Below are positions 11,701-24,000 of a stretch of DNA of 64,000 nucleotides, piece by piece. The stretch comes from Zantedeschia hybrid cultivar. Taxonomy: Eukaryota > Streptophyta > Magnoliopsida > Alismatales > Araceae. The DNA lies in the NCBI GenBank assembly GCA_030544215.1, contig JARZZO010000011.1:14494001-14558000 (forward strand), in the 5' to 3' direction. Under the pieces are notes generated by a model that worked only from the letters and a program-made list of their open reading frames with translations, ran no database searches and was not told where the DNA came from. Position 1 is the stretch's first letter; each line of letters begins with the position of its first letter. Position numbers and translations under genes: made by a program.

Positions 11701-13375
11701 GCTACATTCGTTGCAGCCTGATATTCTTGCACCAGGCATAGATATTCTTGCTGCCTATTCTCAAGGGGTACCACCAACACAAGATCTACTTGATACTCGT
11801 CGTGTTGCCTTCAATATACTTTCCGGTACCTCAATGTCATGCCCCCATGTTTCTGGTGTGGTTGGTCTCCTCAGAACGCTTTATCCTGACTGGAGTCCTG
11901 CAGCACTTCGGTCAGCCATCATGACTACTGGTATGATGATGTTTTAGATAACAGCGATCAGATTGTTTACATGATGCATGACAGTCCAAAAAGGAACACT
12001 ATGGAGTAACTAATTTGGATCCTTAGCAATGGGGCCATTGGAAGAATGGCCTTGCCTCAAGGTGAAGATAAGTCAGTGCACAAGGTTAATCATATTAGGA
12101 TGACTTTTAGCCTGTTGTGTCGTTACCTTTGTACTTGCCCGTCATATTAAGTATATGTTAATATCATGGTTGCTACATACGTCCTCATTCAAAAGGAATA
12201 AATGAAGTGAAACATCACATTTGCATGCATTAGCATCATTTTTTTTATGATAAGCACTTGCTCGTTGGAGTCTCTCTTTGTACTTTTGGTTGGGTAGAGG
12301 TAGGTAAACATATGGACTTGAACTCTAGTTCTGTCTTGGCGTCAAGGTAGTATATTTAGTAATGAAATGGATGACAACTTTGTTTGGTAAATAATTTATC
12401 ATAACCATTCTGGTTTTGTGCCTTTTGGTGATTTTCACCAATATCTTATGGTTTTGAGAACCTTTTTTGTGTTAAAGAAGAAATGCCACGAAACCTATGT
12501 CTTTTATACATATATTCATCTGAGGAAACTGGAGAGTCATAGAGCATTTTCTGTTTGGTAAATAATTTATCATAACCTTTCTGGTTTTGTGCCTTTTGGT
12601 GATTTTCACCAATATCTTGTGGTTTTAAGATCCTTTTTTGTGTTAAAGAAGAAATGCCATGAAACCTATGTTTTCTTTTGTACATATATTCATCTGAGGA
12701 AACTGGAGAGTCATAGAGCATTTTCTGTTTGGTCTTTTAATGCCAATTGTTGATAAAATTCATTCTTTTTGGATTTTTCTCAATTGCTAGTCTCACAATG
12801 GGCGTTATTGCTCAATCTGCTTCTTTTTCCTTCCAACAGCTAGAACTCGCGACAACACAGGAAAGGCAATGAAGGATTCATCTTTGGTAAAAGCCGACCC
12901 CTTTGCCTATGGAGCTGGCCACATACAGCCTAACAATGCCATGGACCCAGGCCTGGTCTATGATCTCACCACTGAAGACTATTTGAACTTCTTATGCGCC
13001 CTTGGCTACAACTCGAGCCAAATTGCAAGATTTGCCCATAGGGCTTTTGTTTGCCCATCTAAACATATCAACATCGAGGACTTGAACTACCCTTCGATAA
13101 CCATCTTCAATCTCACAAGGCCGACCACTGTAAGCCGTACCTTGAAGAATGTCGGTACTCCGGGCACATACAGAGTACGGGTTAAGCCACCTGTCGGGAT
13201 TTCAGTGTCAGTGAAGCCAGAGACTCTGAAGTTTGAGAGGAGAGGAGAGGAGAAAACGTTCAAGATCACACTGGTAAAGCAAGTTAAAGCCACCAAGGAC
13301 TATGTTTTTGGTCAGCTGATATGGTGGGATGGGAGGCACAACGTGAGGAGTCCCCTTGTGGTGAGTGCTACATAG
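2799..13375 (+). CDS. Subtilisin-like serine protease, plant SBT5.3 type (complete, 11 exons)
   Basis: Secreted subtilase (MEROPS S8, plant SBT family). Exons by splice signals and protein continuity: 2799-2882, 3544-3653, 3735-3832, 3949-4113, 4252-4366, 6570-7077, 7380-7477, 7946-8191, 11520-11634, 11717-11930, 12840-13375. They join in frame to 2289 bp, or 762 aa plus TAG, the usual family length. Residues 1-26 form a signal peptide. An I9 propeptide spans about 31-110 (starting SYVVYLGGHSHGS). The catalytic triad is Asp151 (ANIDTG), His218 (GHGTHT) and Ser552 (GTSMSCPHV), with oxyanion Asn320 (SAGNDGP). A PA domain (about 390-475) is inserted between His and Ser, and a fibronectin-III-like domain occupies the C-terminal 100 residues. 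All introns are GT-AG except intron 1, apparently GC-AG (AAG|GCAAGC). The ATG is chosen because it opens directly into the signal peptide. Relatives act in the cell wall in development and stress; the substrate cannot be told here. No break is seen, so it is probably functional. Confidence 0.95.
4367..6569 (+). other. Subtilase intron 5 (2.2 kb)
   Basis: Bounded by AG|GTTTGT and TTTGCAG|G. The AT-rich interior holds no recognised gene. A word like GGGTGTTTAATTGGGAG near 5698 resembles ends of small PIF/Harbinger-type elements, but no partner end was found. Confidence 0.6.
8580..9480 (-). mobile_element. L1-type LINE relic, 3' part of ORF2 (in subtilase intron 8)
   Basis: Minus-strand frames 9073-8849 and 8859-8629 read as the zf-RVT region that ends plant L1 ORF2: EVWKVKSTSKVKAFMWLVFK, then a C-C-H-C block around SPFCAAENEDMDHLV, then the HAIFWGIWAE segment. 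Frames are broken. Upstream minus-strand sequence to about 9480 keeps weak coding-like character. The element sits in intron 8 antisense to the host gene. How far it extends into 9500-11400 could not be decided. Confidence 0.7.
9480..11519. other. Rest of subtilase intron 8, unassigned
   Basis: No gene is recognised. Fragments on the minus strand may be upstream parts of the L1 relic at 8580-9480, but I could not identify a domain. A run of C occurs at 10493-10506. Confidence 0.35.
12381..12727 (+). repeat. 171-bp tandem duplication in subtilase intron 10
   Basis: Two head-to-tail copies start with TGTTTGGTAAATAATTTATC at 12381 and 12552. They differ at a few positions and by small indels; a third partial start (TGTTTGGT) is at 12726. 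The minus-strand frame 12721-12446 is open through both copies, but this only reflects the repeat. It is purely intronic and leaves the splice sites intact. Confidence 0.85.
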
Positions 13376-14700
13376 GTGTATGTAACCACTGATCATACTT
13401 CTTTATTTCAAGATACTCTCCATGTAGCTTCAGCCTCGCAGATTATTCTGTGGCAAATTTTGAATAATGTCCCACGGCCTCTGTTAAATACATAGAATCA
13501 ATGTACTTGGGTTGCGCTTAGATTGAAAGCAACCTGGATGTACCTAGAAGCAGGAAACTTGGACACTCATTCTGTGCATGTCCTCGACGTTCATGATAAC
13601 AGAGCTTTTTGTAGACGTAGAAAAATCAGTCTTCCATTATGAAGAATGGACCGTTCTGCTTTAATGTGTGATTCATCATCAGAAACCTAAGTTAAATATC
13701 CTAATTATATATGCATGCCTCCATAAATACATATATGTTTGTGTGTACATGCATTCGCATATCTAAAATGTCCTTTCACATCATTTTTTGCTTGATGAAG
13801 TGGATGAAAGAATTGCTTAAGAAATGTGAGGCCTGGATAACTCCTCTATATTTTTCTATTTTGATGAAACTTTAGAATAAAAACTGTTGGATATTTGAAA
13901 TCTTGGCAAAGAGTCCAACACTCTGGTTATACTTCGGAGCCATATACCCTTCATTGGAATCCATTTTTGAGAATATGTTTGTTGTTTGTGCCATGCCCCC
14001 CCCAAATCAGGAGTCGTTTCTTCATTTGATGCTTTTGTTGAATACAGTAGTTCATAAAGAAAATATGCAGCAAAGGTGACTTGAAGAAGAACCATCTGGC
14101 TAAATAATTAGATGTCTTCTAATTAGTGTGAACATGGTACATTAACATTTATTTTTATCATTTCCTCATTTGCACACCATATGGATTGTGTAAGCCATTT
14201 ATGCTACCCTTATTCTTCCCCTCTTGGGCCTAATCAATGTTTTAAAACTTTGACTTGATGGTTGAAGGAAAAAAATTATTGGGTCAAGCATCAGCGAGAC
14301 ACTTCTGTTTATGTTAGAGAGCCGTATAGGACATGAGAAGACACTCGGACACCTGTGTCAAATCCTCCACTTCAAGATTTCAAAGTAAATACTAGAGATT
14401 TCTTAGGGTACTTAGCGTATCTTCTCATAATACTTGTCTATATGATAAATTTAATATATTTTAGTTATATCTCTATATTTTAAATATATTTCAGTAATTA
14501 TATTTTATTATATACATGTTAACTATGTACTCATGTGCATATATTCCATATACTCTTCATGTCCTGATGTCATATTTTTAAGATATTGATATGTCTGACA
14601 CACATGTCTATGTCAACACGTGACACTTGTGTTCATGCCCTACAAATTATAAGTGTTTATCCAAGAGTCACTGGTTTGATTGTTTAAGTCTAATAATTAT
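13376..14700. other. 3' flank of the subtilase gene, no gene seen
   Basis: Contains the 3' untranslated region of the protease, whose polyadenylation site could not be fixed, followed by AT-rich sequence without recognisable content. Confidence 0.4.
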
Positions 14701-14704
14701 TGTT

Positions 14705-15400
14705 TTTTGAAAGTGTGCATTACAATGGCACTATAAAATAAAAAAGGGGTACACGATGTATGAACTTCTTTACCCACCACCACAAATGTTGTGAGACAAA
14801 AACCCTCCATTCACGTACAAAAAAAACCATATTACGTCAAAACCAAAATTAATAACCTCACCTACCCCCCCCCCCCAAAGAACCAAGGAGCCAACACAAA
14901 AGCACTTATCAAAATCCCTTGGACAGCCTCAATCATTCTAGAGCCAAAGATGATGAAATTCTCCTTTTTTTCAAAGATGAATTTCATGACATTGCCTAAA
15001 AATTATCAATCCTCTACAAGCTTGAATCTGACCCATCAAAGTAGAACTGAACATACCTACCAAAAATTTCATCTAACCAACAAAGCTCTCTGATCACTAA
15101 ATCATACTTTACTTGACCAACCTTCACCTCACACACCTCCATCATTAAAGCTTCTTTTGATTTTGATGGTTTTTTATTTGGACAGGAGTCTAAGATAGAC
15201 CCAAGTCCCAAACACAATCTTCCGAGGCCATAAAAATTAAGTCAAGTTGGAGATTTGATGCTACCAAGCCAACCAGGAGACCTAAACCTGACATTATCCT
15301 CAACCATCTATGAGCAGAAGACATGATCGGAACCATATCTTAGAGGTTCCTCAACAACACCATCCTACTATTACAGCCATCTAGCCTAGGCAAAGAGGAA
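14705..15400 (-). mobile_element. Probable L1-like LINE remnant
   Basis: The sequence at 14712-14760 resembles, in the same orientation, the 3' end of the L1 at 51.7 kb: both carry a short word followed by an ATTAAAG/AAATAAA-like run and a GTAC. Minus-strand frames 15217-15014 and neighbours are coding-like (KVGQVKYDLVIRELCWLDEI) but match no domain I can name. Orientation and class are inferred. Confidence 0.35.
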
Positions 15401-15879
15401 ACCCGGATCTTCTTACTTGTAAAAAACTCTTCCGAAGTTGCCTACCTCATCCCATAAGGTTATACTTCAAGTCGAAAACTTATCCCCTCACCATTACATT
15501 CAATGGCCATTGTCACTGTCTCATGCTTGGGGCTCATTGTTGTCATTTGCACAACATGACCAACCTCTTCCCTTCATGCTCCCTAACTACCCACTCAAAG
15601 GCACACACGGAAGAAGAGGAAATCCGATATTGCGACGTTGATCTAGAACCACCTCACCCCTGCTAAACCCACATGTGTGACCCATAACCTGCACTGTAAG
15701 TAGTAGAAAACCATGCACCTAGTTCACAGTCAAATTTTAACTTTCAACCACATGCATCAATCCAAGCAAAGACCTAGTTCACACCTACATCCCAATCCAA
15801 GGAGTCACCTATAGAGCCGATCTTCTTCTTCCTAGCAATAGACATCCTTAGGGTTTCATGGCCTTAAAAGGGGCAGCAA

Positions 15880-17100
15880 CGAGCTAAGTGCAGCCGAACT
15901 TCCACTTGCTCAAGCTCAACTCAATCAAGCTCTATTCCGGGCCCACCTCGAGCTCATTGTATGGGCTTGGGCTCAGCTTGATGGAGAGTCAACTCAACTT
16001 GAGCTGGACTTTAGGATCGGCTTATTAAGAGGATTTAACCCAGTGAAAAAGCTAGGTTCACCTAATGACATGCCTATCTAAACAATATGATGATGGGAAG
16101 CAGAAGGAGACTTTGTGATTTTAAAGAAAGGGGAAATATCCTTTTTCAAATCTCTGATATGACTTGCATGCACCTAGGGAGTTCCAGTCGGGACTTTTAG
16201 TCCCAAATCAGGACTCTAAAAGTTTTCTACTACCTCATAAAAATCCATTTCTAAACCAAAGCATGAAACTTTGTAGACTTGGGCTTCAATCTTATGTAGC
16301 AAGTAGTTTGTGGTTCTTATTAGTCGGAAGCCAACACAAAAATGCAGAGTTTACTTGATGGCGTGGCAGACCCTCGTCGACGTCGAGCAGAAGCCAGTGA
16401 ATATCCTCGGTCGTGCTGAAGCAGGAGTAGGTTCCCTCGTCGGAGACAGACGGCTACTACTCTTTTCTTATCTATTAGAAGGGAAAAAAGTCGAAAATTA
16501 ACTCCGAATGGCTGGCATGTAAGATAAGAAATACCTTTTTTTCTCTCTTTGAGAAGCACCAACAGGAGGATATCAGTTACTTCCCTTTTTTGTATTGTGG
16601 GTGGAATGAAGTGATTTAGATGTCTCGTATTCTATATTCTGTACCAAATAGGTTATCGATTAAATCTAAATTTTCCTTTGGACTTTAAAAGCCACATTCA
16701 AATGTTAAAAGTTGTTCTTTCAGCAGCCTATCAAAATAAACAATGGATATTTTGAGTCAAAGATGGAAACAAACATTTTTATATTTAAGTTTATGGCAAC
16801 GAACATAAAGATAAAAAGGTACCTTTTTATTGTAAAGTATGATTTATAACAAAAGGATAAACCAATTTCATAGAGGACTAATTCTATGTTAACCACTGTT
16901 GCACGTTAAATTTCAAAAATGCTATACTTGTATGTACCACTTTTGCACGTTAAATTTCAAAAATACTATACTTGTATGTACTTTTCTAATGTGTAATTTG
17001 TACAAACATTCATATATGCCACCGAAACGGTAAATTCAATAAATATGTTATTTTGTAAATACATAGTATATAGGTCAGCATGATGTTATTAGAATTTAGA
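15880..17100. other. Intergenic sequence with short repeats
   Basis: Positions 15890-16020 have reiterated AGCTCAAG/GAGCT words, as in small palindromic transposons. At 16901 and 16944 the word GCACGTTAAATTTCAAAAAT recurs as a 43-bp tandem duplication. No gene is recognised. Confidence 0.4.
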
Positions 17101-17516
17101 TAAAGGAGAGTTAATATGAAACGAGTCTCACTTGTTGCATTGTGCCGGCCTCAGATCTAACGGTAGTGAGCGGTGTAACAAGTTCTTTATATTTTTTTAT
17201 TTTATAATTTGCCGAGCTGGAGGAGACCTTTAGCTCGGCATCCCTACTGTCGGATCTTAGATCAGATGGTTAAAAAAATTCAAAAAGAAAAACAGGATGA
17301 CATACTCAGAGTGATTCAATGCTTCACCGCACATGATCGTTGTTGCACAGCCGCAGTATAGCAAGTATTATTCATGTGAAATTATCTCTTACAAAACTAT
17401 TTTTATCTAACCATTGGGTTGAAGACCTCTAATCAAGTATCCAATAGCCGTCGGTAGCTCTTCTTAGCCACCAATTTCACATGGTAATCCTTGCTGCATC
17501 AGTGGGGGAGAGTAAC

Positions 17517-17546
17517 ACTTGCTGTACTGCATGCAGTACAGCAAGT
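17517..17546. repeat. Perfect 30-bp palindrome
   Basis: The half-site ACTTGCTGTACTGCA is followed at once by its exact reverse complement. It lies in a repeat-rich intergenic stretch (17100-18780) where the motif GAGAGTAACACTTG occurs at 17507 and, inverted, at about 18757-18771, so these may be ends of one element. Confidence 0.8.
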
Positions 17547-17979
17547 TACTGTCCTGCATCTGGTGTCTTGAGCAAAATATGGAAATTTTTTTATTTTTTT
17601 AAGTAAGCCCCACTATGTCCTACATGTTCGCACAATCCAATCTCCAATCCGACAATTGAAAAGCAAGTTAGTGCAGTGGATGGAGTGTGGCGCAAAAGGT
17701 GAAAAAAAATTGATTTTTTTTTAGGTCAGCCTCACTATATCCTACATGTCTGTACAATCCGATCTCTGATTAGACGATGCAAAAAAAATTTGAATTGTCA
17801 ATAAGAGATCGGATGTGTAAAATATGACGGGTACATTTTTTCACTGTTCACTGGGTTTTATTTTTATTTTTTAGATTTTTTGCATCACCCGGTCAGATCG
17901 TATTGATGTGTAGAACATGTGTATGACCTTTACAAAGTTTTGAAAAATAAAAAATAAGTTGCACCCCATGTGGTGTAAC

Positions 17980-18186
17980 CAGGGTTCACCGACTCGAAGA
18001 GTCAGACCGACTCGGATCTCCCATGATCCGGTATGAGTCAGGTCGACTCACACAGACTCGGTCGAGTCACATAAAAAAGAACTATCAAATTGCACAACTC
18101 GGTTGAGCCACACCGACTCGGGTTCGCCATGATATAGTACAAGTCGCCCAAGTCGGCACAAGTTCGATCCAGTATGACAAACCATG
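17980..18186. mobile_element. Small hAT-like element (207 bp) with reiterated GACTCG words
   Basis: The left end CAGGGTTCACCGACTCG and the reverse complement of the right end CATGGTTTGTCATACTGG are related. Flanking 8-mers GGTGTAAC (17972-17979) and GTTGCAAC (18187-18194) match 6 of 8. The interior is a run of GACTCG/CGAGTC words, as in the larger element at 46291-47029, whose right end (inverted) also begins CAAGGTTTGTCAGACTCGG. The class is inferred from the end structure. Confidence 0.5.
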
Positions 18187-18309
18187 GTTGCAACATCTCG
18201 GAGGAGATGCAACCTAGGATGTTGCCATAAGTAAGGGCAATGTGTATCTTTTTATTTTAAAAAACCTTTTGAGCTCAGCAATTGCTCAAGCTAAATTTTT
18301 ATACCATCT

Positions 18310-18545
18310 AATCATTGGGGGCATGACAAATATTTCGTGGACATGATAAATATTATTTCTTATATTCAAGAATTATTTGTCATGTCCGAAAAATATTTAT
18401 CACGTCCATAAATCTGTACACATATATGTAGGGATGACAAACACTTCTAAACATGATAAATATTTCATAGGCATGATAAATACTATTTGTCATGCCTAGA
18501 ATTATTTGTCATGCCCACATGTATTTATCATACTCAGAACTTATA
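18310..18545. repeat. Cluster of interspersed inverted repeats (ATGATAAATA / ATTTGTCATG)
   Basis: The word CATGACAAATA and its inverted forms TATTTGTCATG and CATGATAAATA recur about ten times in 235 bp, alternating in orientation, so single-stranded DNA or RNA could form several hairpins. No coding capacity. Confidence 0.6.
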
Positions 18546-18789
18546 CACGCATTTAATACTTGTTTGACCCGTCCGAATAAAAAATTATCCAATCCATATA
18601 CCACCAGTGTATATGGACCAATGTCATCTTACATTGTAAGATGACTTAACTTACTATACTGACCCTCAGTGCAGCAAGCATTACTCTCAAACTAATGGTT
18701 GCACGCATGCATTGCAGCAGCCACTACAGTACTACACCACACACGATGTCACAAGTGTTACTCTCTCACAGGGGGCCGGCCAGGCTCCT

Positions 18790-20950
18790 GATAATCGGAC
18801 CTACTTCATTAGGTCCCATGAGGATTAACTGGAGGAATTGAAGGATAACCACAAACCTAGGCCTCCTAGGTATGACTTAGCTATTTGGCCTCTAATCCTA
18901 CGCATTCTACTCCTAATCAAAGGGCAGGGCTGCCTAGTGCTCTTACTTAGAAGACGAATCCAAGCACTTGTTTATCCCATGTAAGAATTTCTACTAAAGA
19001 GCATGAAGAGCTATCAAATGTTCACAGAAACACATCTACGATAACCAAAGAGCACAAGACTTCTAACATCACTTTTTCCTAGTGACGTATCCAATGCTAA
19101 TCCAGTGGGATCTTGAGACTTCACTGGATTTTGTCAGTTTACTAGCCCAGTTCAATGCTGTCTAATCTGAGATCCTAATGACCCAACCCAAGACCCCACT
19201 GATCCAGTCATACTTACAACTTAATATCCGATTAGCCCCACTGAATGGAAATTCTGCGTCCGCCACTGCTTTTCCCTGTTCTTTGGTTAGGCGGCAGTAG
19301 TGATATTTGGAATCCACTCATTGTGAGGTAAGAGAGATATCCATGTTCCTACCGGAGAAACAGAAAACCAACAGCCAAACGGAAACAGATATGAGACAAC
19401 CCATCACAGCGGGACTTGCTTCTCTTTAATTCACCCTGATCTAACCATCGTTTACAAACTACAGGCTGCAGCTAGGGATGTCAACAGGTCGGAAATGGTG
19501 TGGATAGTGAATTATCTGTTTCCATATCCATGAAATAGACTTTCTATCTGTTAGCTATTCTCAACTCTCGGAAAGGTGTATTCAAAACCGCTTTTTAATA
19601 TCAGGAGGGTAGAAGCGGTTATCGGAATATTGTCGAGTAGTTAACAGGCAAATGTTAAGTTATGAAAGCCAAATTTGAATTACAAATTTGGTATAAATTG
19701 TGCATTTAAAGCAAAATATAAACATGAGAAATAACTATTTCTTAAGAAAAGCAAATTACTTAAATTAAACTTCTCTCCTCAATAACATAACACAAAGATA
19801 ATAGTCCCACTGAATTACCCTAAATTAAACTTCGAGTCCACAATATCAGAGAGAAATTTCAAAATTAAGCCTCTGTTAGGGCTATCAACAGAGCAGTTAT
19901 CATAATATCCAACTCCACTCTGTTTAGCATTATCCGAATATTCGATTCCAGATATTTATCCGACATATAACAAATTTTTGTTTCCGAATTCGACTCCACT
20001 GGATAACATTCAAATTCGGATAATAATTCAAATATCTAGTTATTTTAATTTGACCTATAACTTATTGACTTGTAAGCCCTATTCTTGTAAAGTATAACTT
20101 ATATGCACCAAAGAGATGTTTTAGATTAATAAATATATCTATTATAAATATCTAGATAAATTTTAAATCACACAAATACTCTATTAAACCTTAAGCATAC
20201 CACAAATATCATATAGTTTATTTAAACATACAAATATTTCTAAAATTTTAAGAAGTTATTAAAAGACACCGGATAATAATTAGAGCAGATATACATTTTC
20301 CATTTCTGTTTCAAATATTAATCGGATGATTAAATAGATATACGGATATATCCGTCAGATGTTCTAAGTAGATAAATATCCAATTAATTAGACATAGATC
20401 ACATTAAGATATTATCCAGATCCATTGGCCGCAACACTATCTGTTTACGTATCCATTAAGAAAGCGGGTTGAAAGATCCTCTCTGTTTCTGTATTCATTA
20501 ACCAACTAGGGATATAAAAGGACTGTCAACAAATCTGCATTAAGCTAATGAATAGTGCAGTAATCCCTAGGTGCAGTACAGTTGCTCACCAAAATAACTA
20601 GGTGAAAATTTTCCTGATTAATCTCAGGATTTCACCATTAGTCAAAGTAACTTGACAACAAGGGCTTCCACATTTAGCGTTTCTTGAAGCATCAAAGATG
20701 AATGTTAAAACCGATTATCAGTACTTCCATTATCAAGTATTTCTACAACATGTTACATCCAAAATCACATGATATCATTTTGCATCATTGAGGTTGGTCA
20801 TTGGACAACAATCGACATAGATAACATTCAGGTCAAGTTGACGCCAAATATGGTAATAAAACTTTACAAGGGAAATCGTGGAGGATTATTGTGTCCGAAA
20901 TACAAATAATGAAGAAAATGAATAGTCGCCTTCCAGTAGGCACAAAATTA
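18790..20950. other. Intergenic, with possible degenerate hAT-like ends
   Basis: TAGGGATGTCAACAGGTCGG at 19473 and TAGGGCTATCAACAGAG at 19877 look like hAT-type left ends of the TAGGG(N)TGTCAAC kind seen at 56444. The following sequence (19900-20480) has the alternating ATCCGAATAT style typical of such elements. Matching right ends and target duplications could not be established. No gene is recognised. Confidence 0.35.
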
Positions 20951-21014
20951 AAGTAATTTGTTATTTTCCTGATCTTCTGCAATCAATCACATATGATAAA
21001 TGGAATGAATCATC

Positions 21015-24000
21015 TCAACCCCCAAACAGGAAGCCAGCAGCCTGTTCTTCATTACCGTTGAACAGTTTAAGGGCTTGTATCACTGCTTCACGCCCAAACC
21101 CCAGCTCTACAAGTTTTGCGATCTTGGCTTCAAAGTCTGCCTCCTGGAAAGATGTTAAACCACTGATAAGCAGACAAAAAAGTTCTCAGTGCAACATGGA
21201 TTTTGTCCAACCTTACTCTCAGAACCTTGTTTCATTGATCAGGTTTCATTGTATTATGGTCGAAATAAGATAAGAATAGAGGATGCTGAAAGTAGGAAAC
21301 TTGAATCACAAAAACTGGCATATCAAAAATAAAGAAATACCAAAGGCCTCAATTTAGCATTCCAAAACATCAAATGCAATTGATCAAGAAGCTAGAAGAA
21401 AATATCCTCAATGGCAATTCGGAACAAAACTCCCAATGCAAGCAGACATACACCCATGGATCAACAGACCCCCGGGAGCACAAACGCATTCATGTGCCAC
21501 CATGCCATGCTAGGCCTAGCCATACAAACACTGGTGTATGGATACTTCTTGCTATCCAGTACATTGAGCTTACATGCCAAAGACCATGAGACTGCGATGG
21601 GGAGAGACACATGGCTCTAGTCCAAGAGCTGACCAGCTGCTGACAATGACAGCAGATAATATGCCTATCATTTCTTTTTATACATGTCTTATTTAGGGGA
21701 GAAGATCACTCTCTTAAATTCTGTATTATCTGCTATCCCTTTGAACTATCTATCAGTCTTCATGATGCTGAGGACAGTTGCTAGGAGGACGGATCAGATT
21801 AGAAGGAAATTCTAATGGGGTGGCAGCAATTCAAATTCTAAAGCTATCCCGTTGGTTAGTTGGAACAATGTCTGCAGACCAGTGGAAAAAAGGTGGGCTG
21901 GGGTGAAGAATTTATCATCTATGAACATAGCTTTGTTGGGCAAGTGGCTCTGGGAATTATTGTCACATGATGCACAACTATGGAAGATGATTATTCGAGC
22001 AAAGTATTATGATAATGGAGGGAAATTCTATTTATACAATGGAGGCAAGTCATTCATGTCACCCGTTTGGAGAGGTATTTTAACAGCTGAAAGATGGATT
22101 GCTCAGGGCAGCAGGATCAAGGTAGGAGATGGACAGGACACCTTTTTCTGGCATGACAAATGGTTAGGGAATTATTTGCTGAAGGACAGATGTAACCTTT
22201 ATTTTTGTTATCTTTGAATAAGCAGGCTCTGGTTAGTGACCTATATCACAGAGGAGGGGCTATACAGTGGAATATTACTCTCACAAGAAATCTCAAGGAC
22301 AACGAGTTTGAAGAGTATTTAACGCTTCTTAATTTATTGTCAGCTGTGCAGATCGCAATTGTCAAGAGAGATACTTTTGTCTGGGGGTATAATAATGGGC
22401 AGTTTTCTGTTAAGTCACTCTATGATTTAATTGAAGGAGATCGCTCAATCTACCCACAGTCTAATCAGGTGCGGAAAGTTAAGTCTCCTATTAAGGTCCA
22501 AGCCTTTATGTGGATATTGTTTCAAAAATGACTTGTAACGAAGGTGTATAGAAGGAAGTAGTCTGCAGATAATAATGTGGCATGTCCTTTCTGTGATCTA
22601 GAAGCTGAAGATGTTGATCACCTCTTCTTCAGATGTTGGGTTAGCAAAGAAGTCTGGAGAATTGTTGCCAGCTTAACAGGTGTGCAGGCTTCCTTTAACA
22701 ATATCCATGATATGTGGAAGTGCTTCAGAAGATGTCATTTGCCCGGGGATAAGTTCATTAGATGCAGAGTCATCCTTTTACCACATGCAGTGTGCTGGAG
22801 TATTTGGAGACAATGGAATGCAAGTATATTCAGAGGAAGCAAAGTCTACATTGAGAATATCTGTCATCAAGCAATTTCTTTTTCTGTATGATTGGAGTAG
22901 GTTCATACTTGGTATTTCTGTTGACAGCTGGAATAAGGCGATACGAGTTTTGTAAAAAAAAAAAATCCTTTTAATGTTGTTTCTTGGATGAGAGGAACCC
23001 CTCCTCTCATTACCCAGATGTACTGCCCCTGTATATTTTAATAAAATTGGTGGTACATACCACAACTTTCTTTCAGAAAACCTTCTGTTCTTTTGTAATA
23101 GGAACAAGAGACAGAATTGCACAAAAAAACCTTCACAGCATATGTAAAAACATGAATGCACTCTATTCACGCTCATTCTCATCTCTTTCTGTTTGCATGT
23201 GGCATCATATCATATCGAGTAAGCACAAGGAATCATCAAATATGTAAGTTCACAGATTGATGTTTCGGATGTTAACATGCACGCGGCAAATGAACAAGAA
23301 ATATGAAGATCACTATACAATAATCCATGATCCTGTCCCCATGAGGCAGCATTTATATAAAAATACTAAATTAAAACAAAGAATATCACTAACTACAATC
23401 CACAATTCAGTCCCAATGTGGCAGCATTTATCTAAAAATATTGAAATAAAACAAAGTTTATCGGATAAATAATTGCTACATTAAAAAATATATATTTTAG
23501 CATTTTGATGTGACAATTAAGTAACAAAAAGTACAGTGCTGTGGACCAGAATCTTACCTGTGTGTGAACATTTGAAGAAGTTCCTGGCAGCAAAAGAAAT
23601 GGCAGTTAGTAAAGATTACAAACTAATCTGGGAACCACAAACTATACAATAATGGCCATTAAAAACTTGTCCCCTATACAAGTATTATCTACTATAATAG
23701 TATGGTTATTCAAAACACACACACCCTTTCATGTCCTAAATCCAGGCCATCAGTTCTTCTAAGAGGAAGAAGAGTACACTATCATAAAGCAGACAATCCC
23801 TGGGATGATAAAACAGAGTTTGTACATCCCACCAGACAGGAAGGCAGAAAGTAAATGAAGCATGTTTTAGACTAACCAGAATGCTGACTTCCTGACGGTA
23901 ATTGAGCAGACTTATCCAGTTGTCCTGATGTTTCCTGAAAAATCACAGGAAGTTAACCCTCGCAGAATAATAAACCCCAGTAACACCAAGTGAATGCTTC

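Noticed and set aside
19473..20520. A single bounded hAT element
   Set aside because: Left-end-like words occur at 19473 and 19877, but no matching right end or 8-bp duplication could be found.
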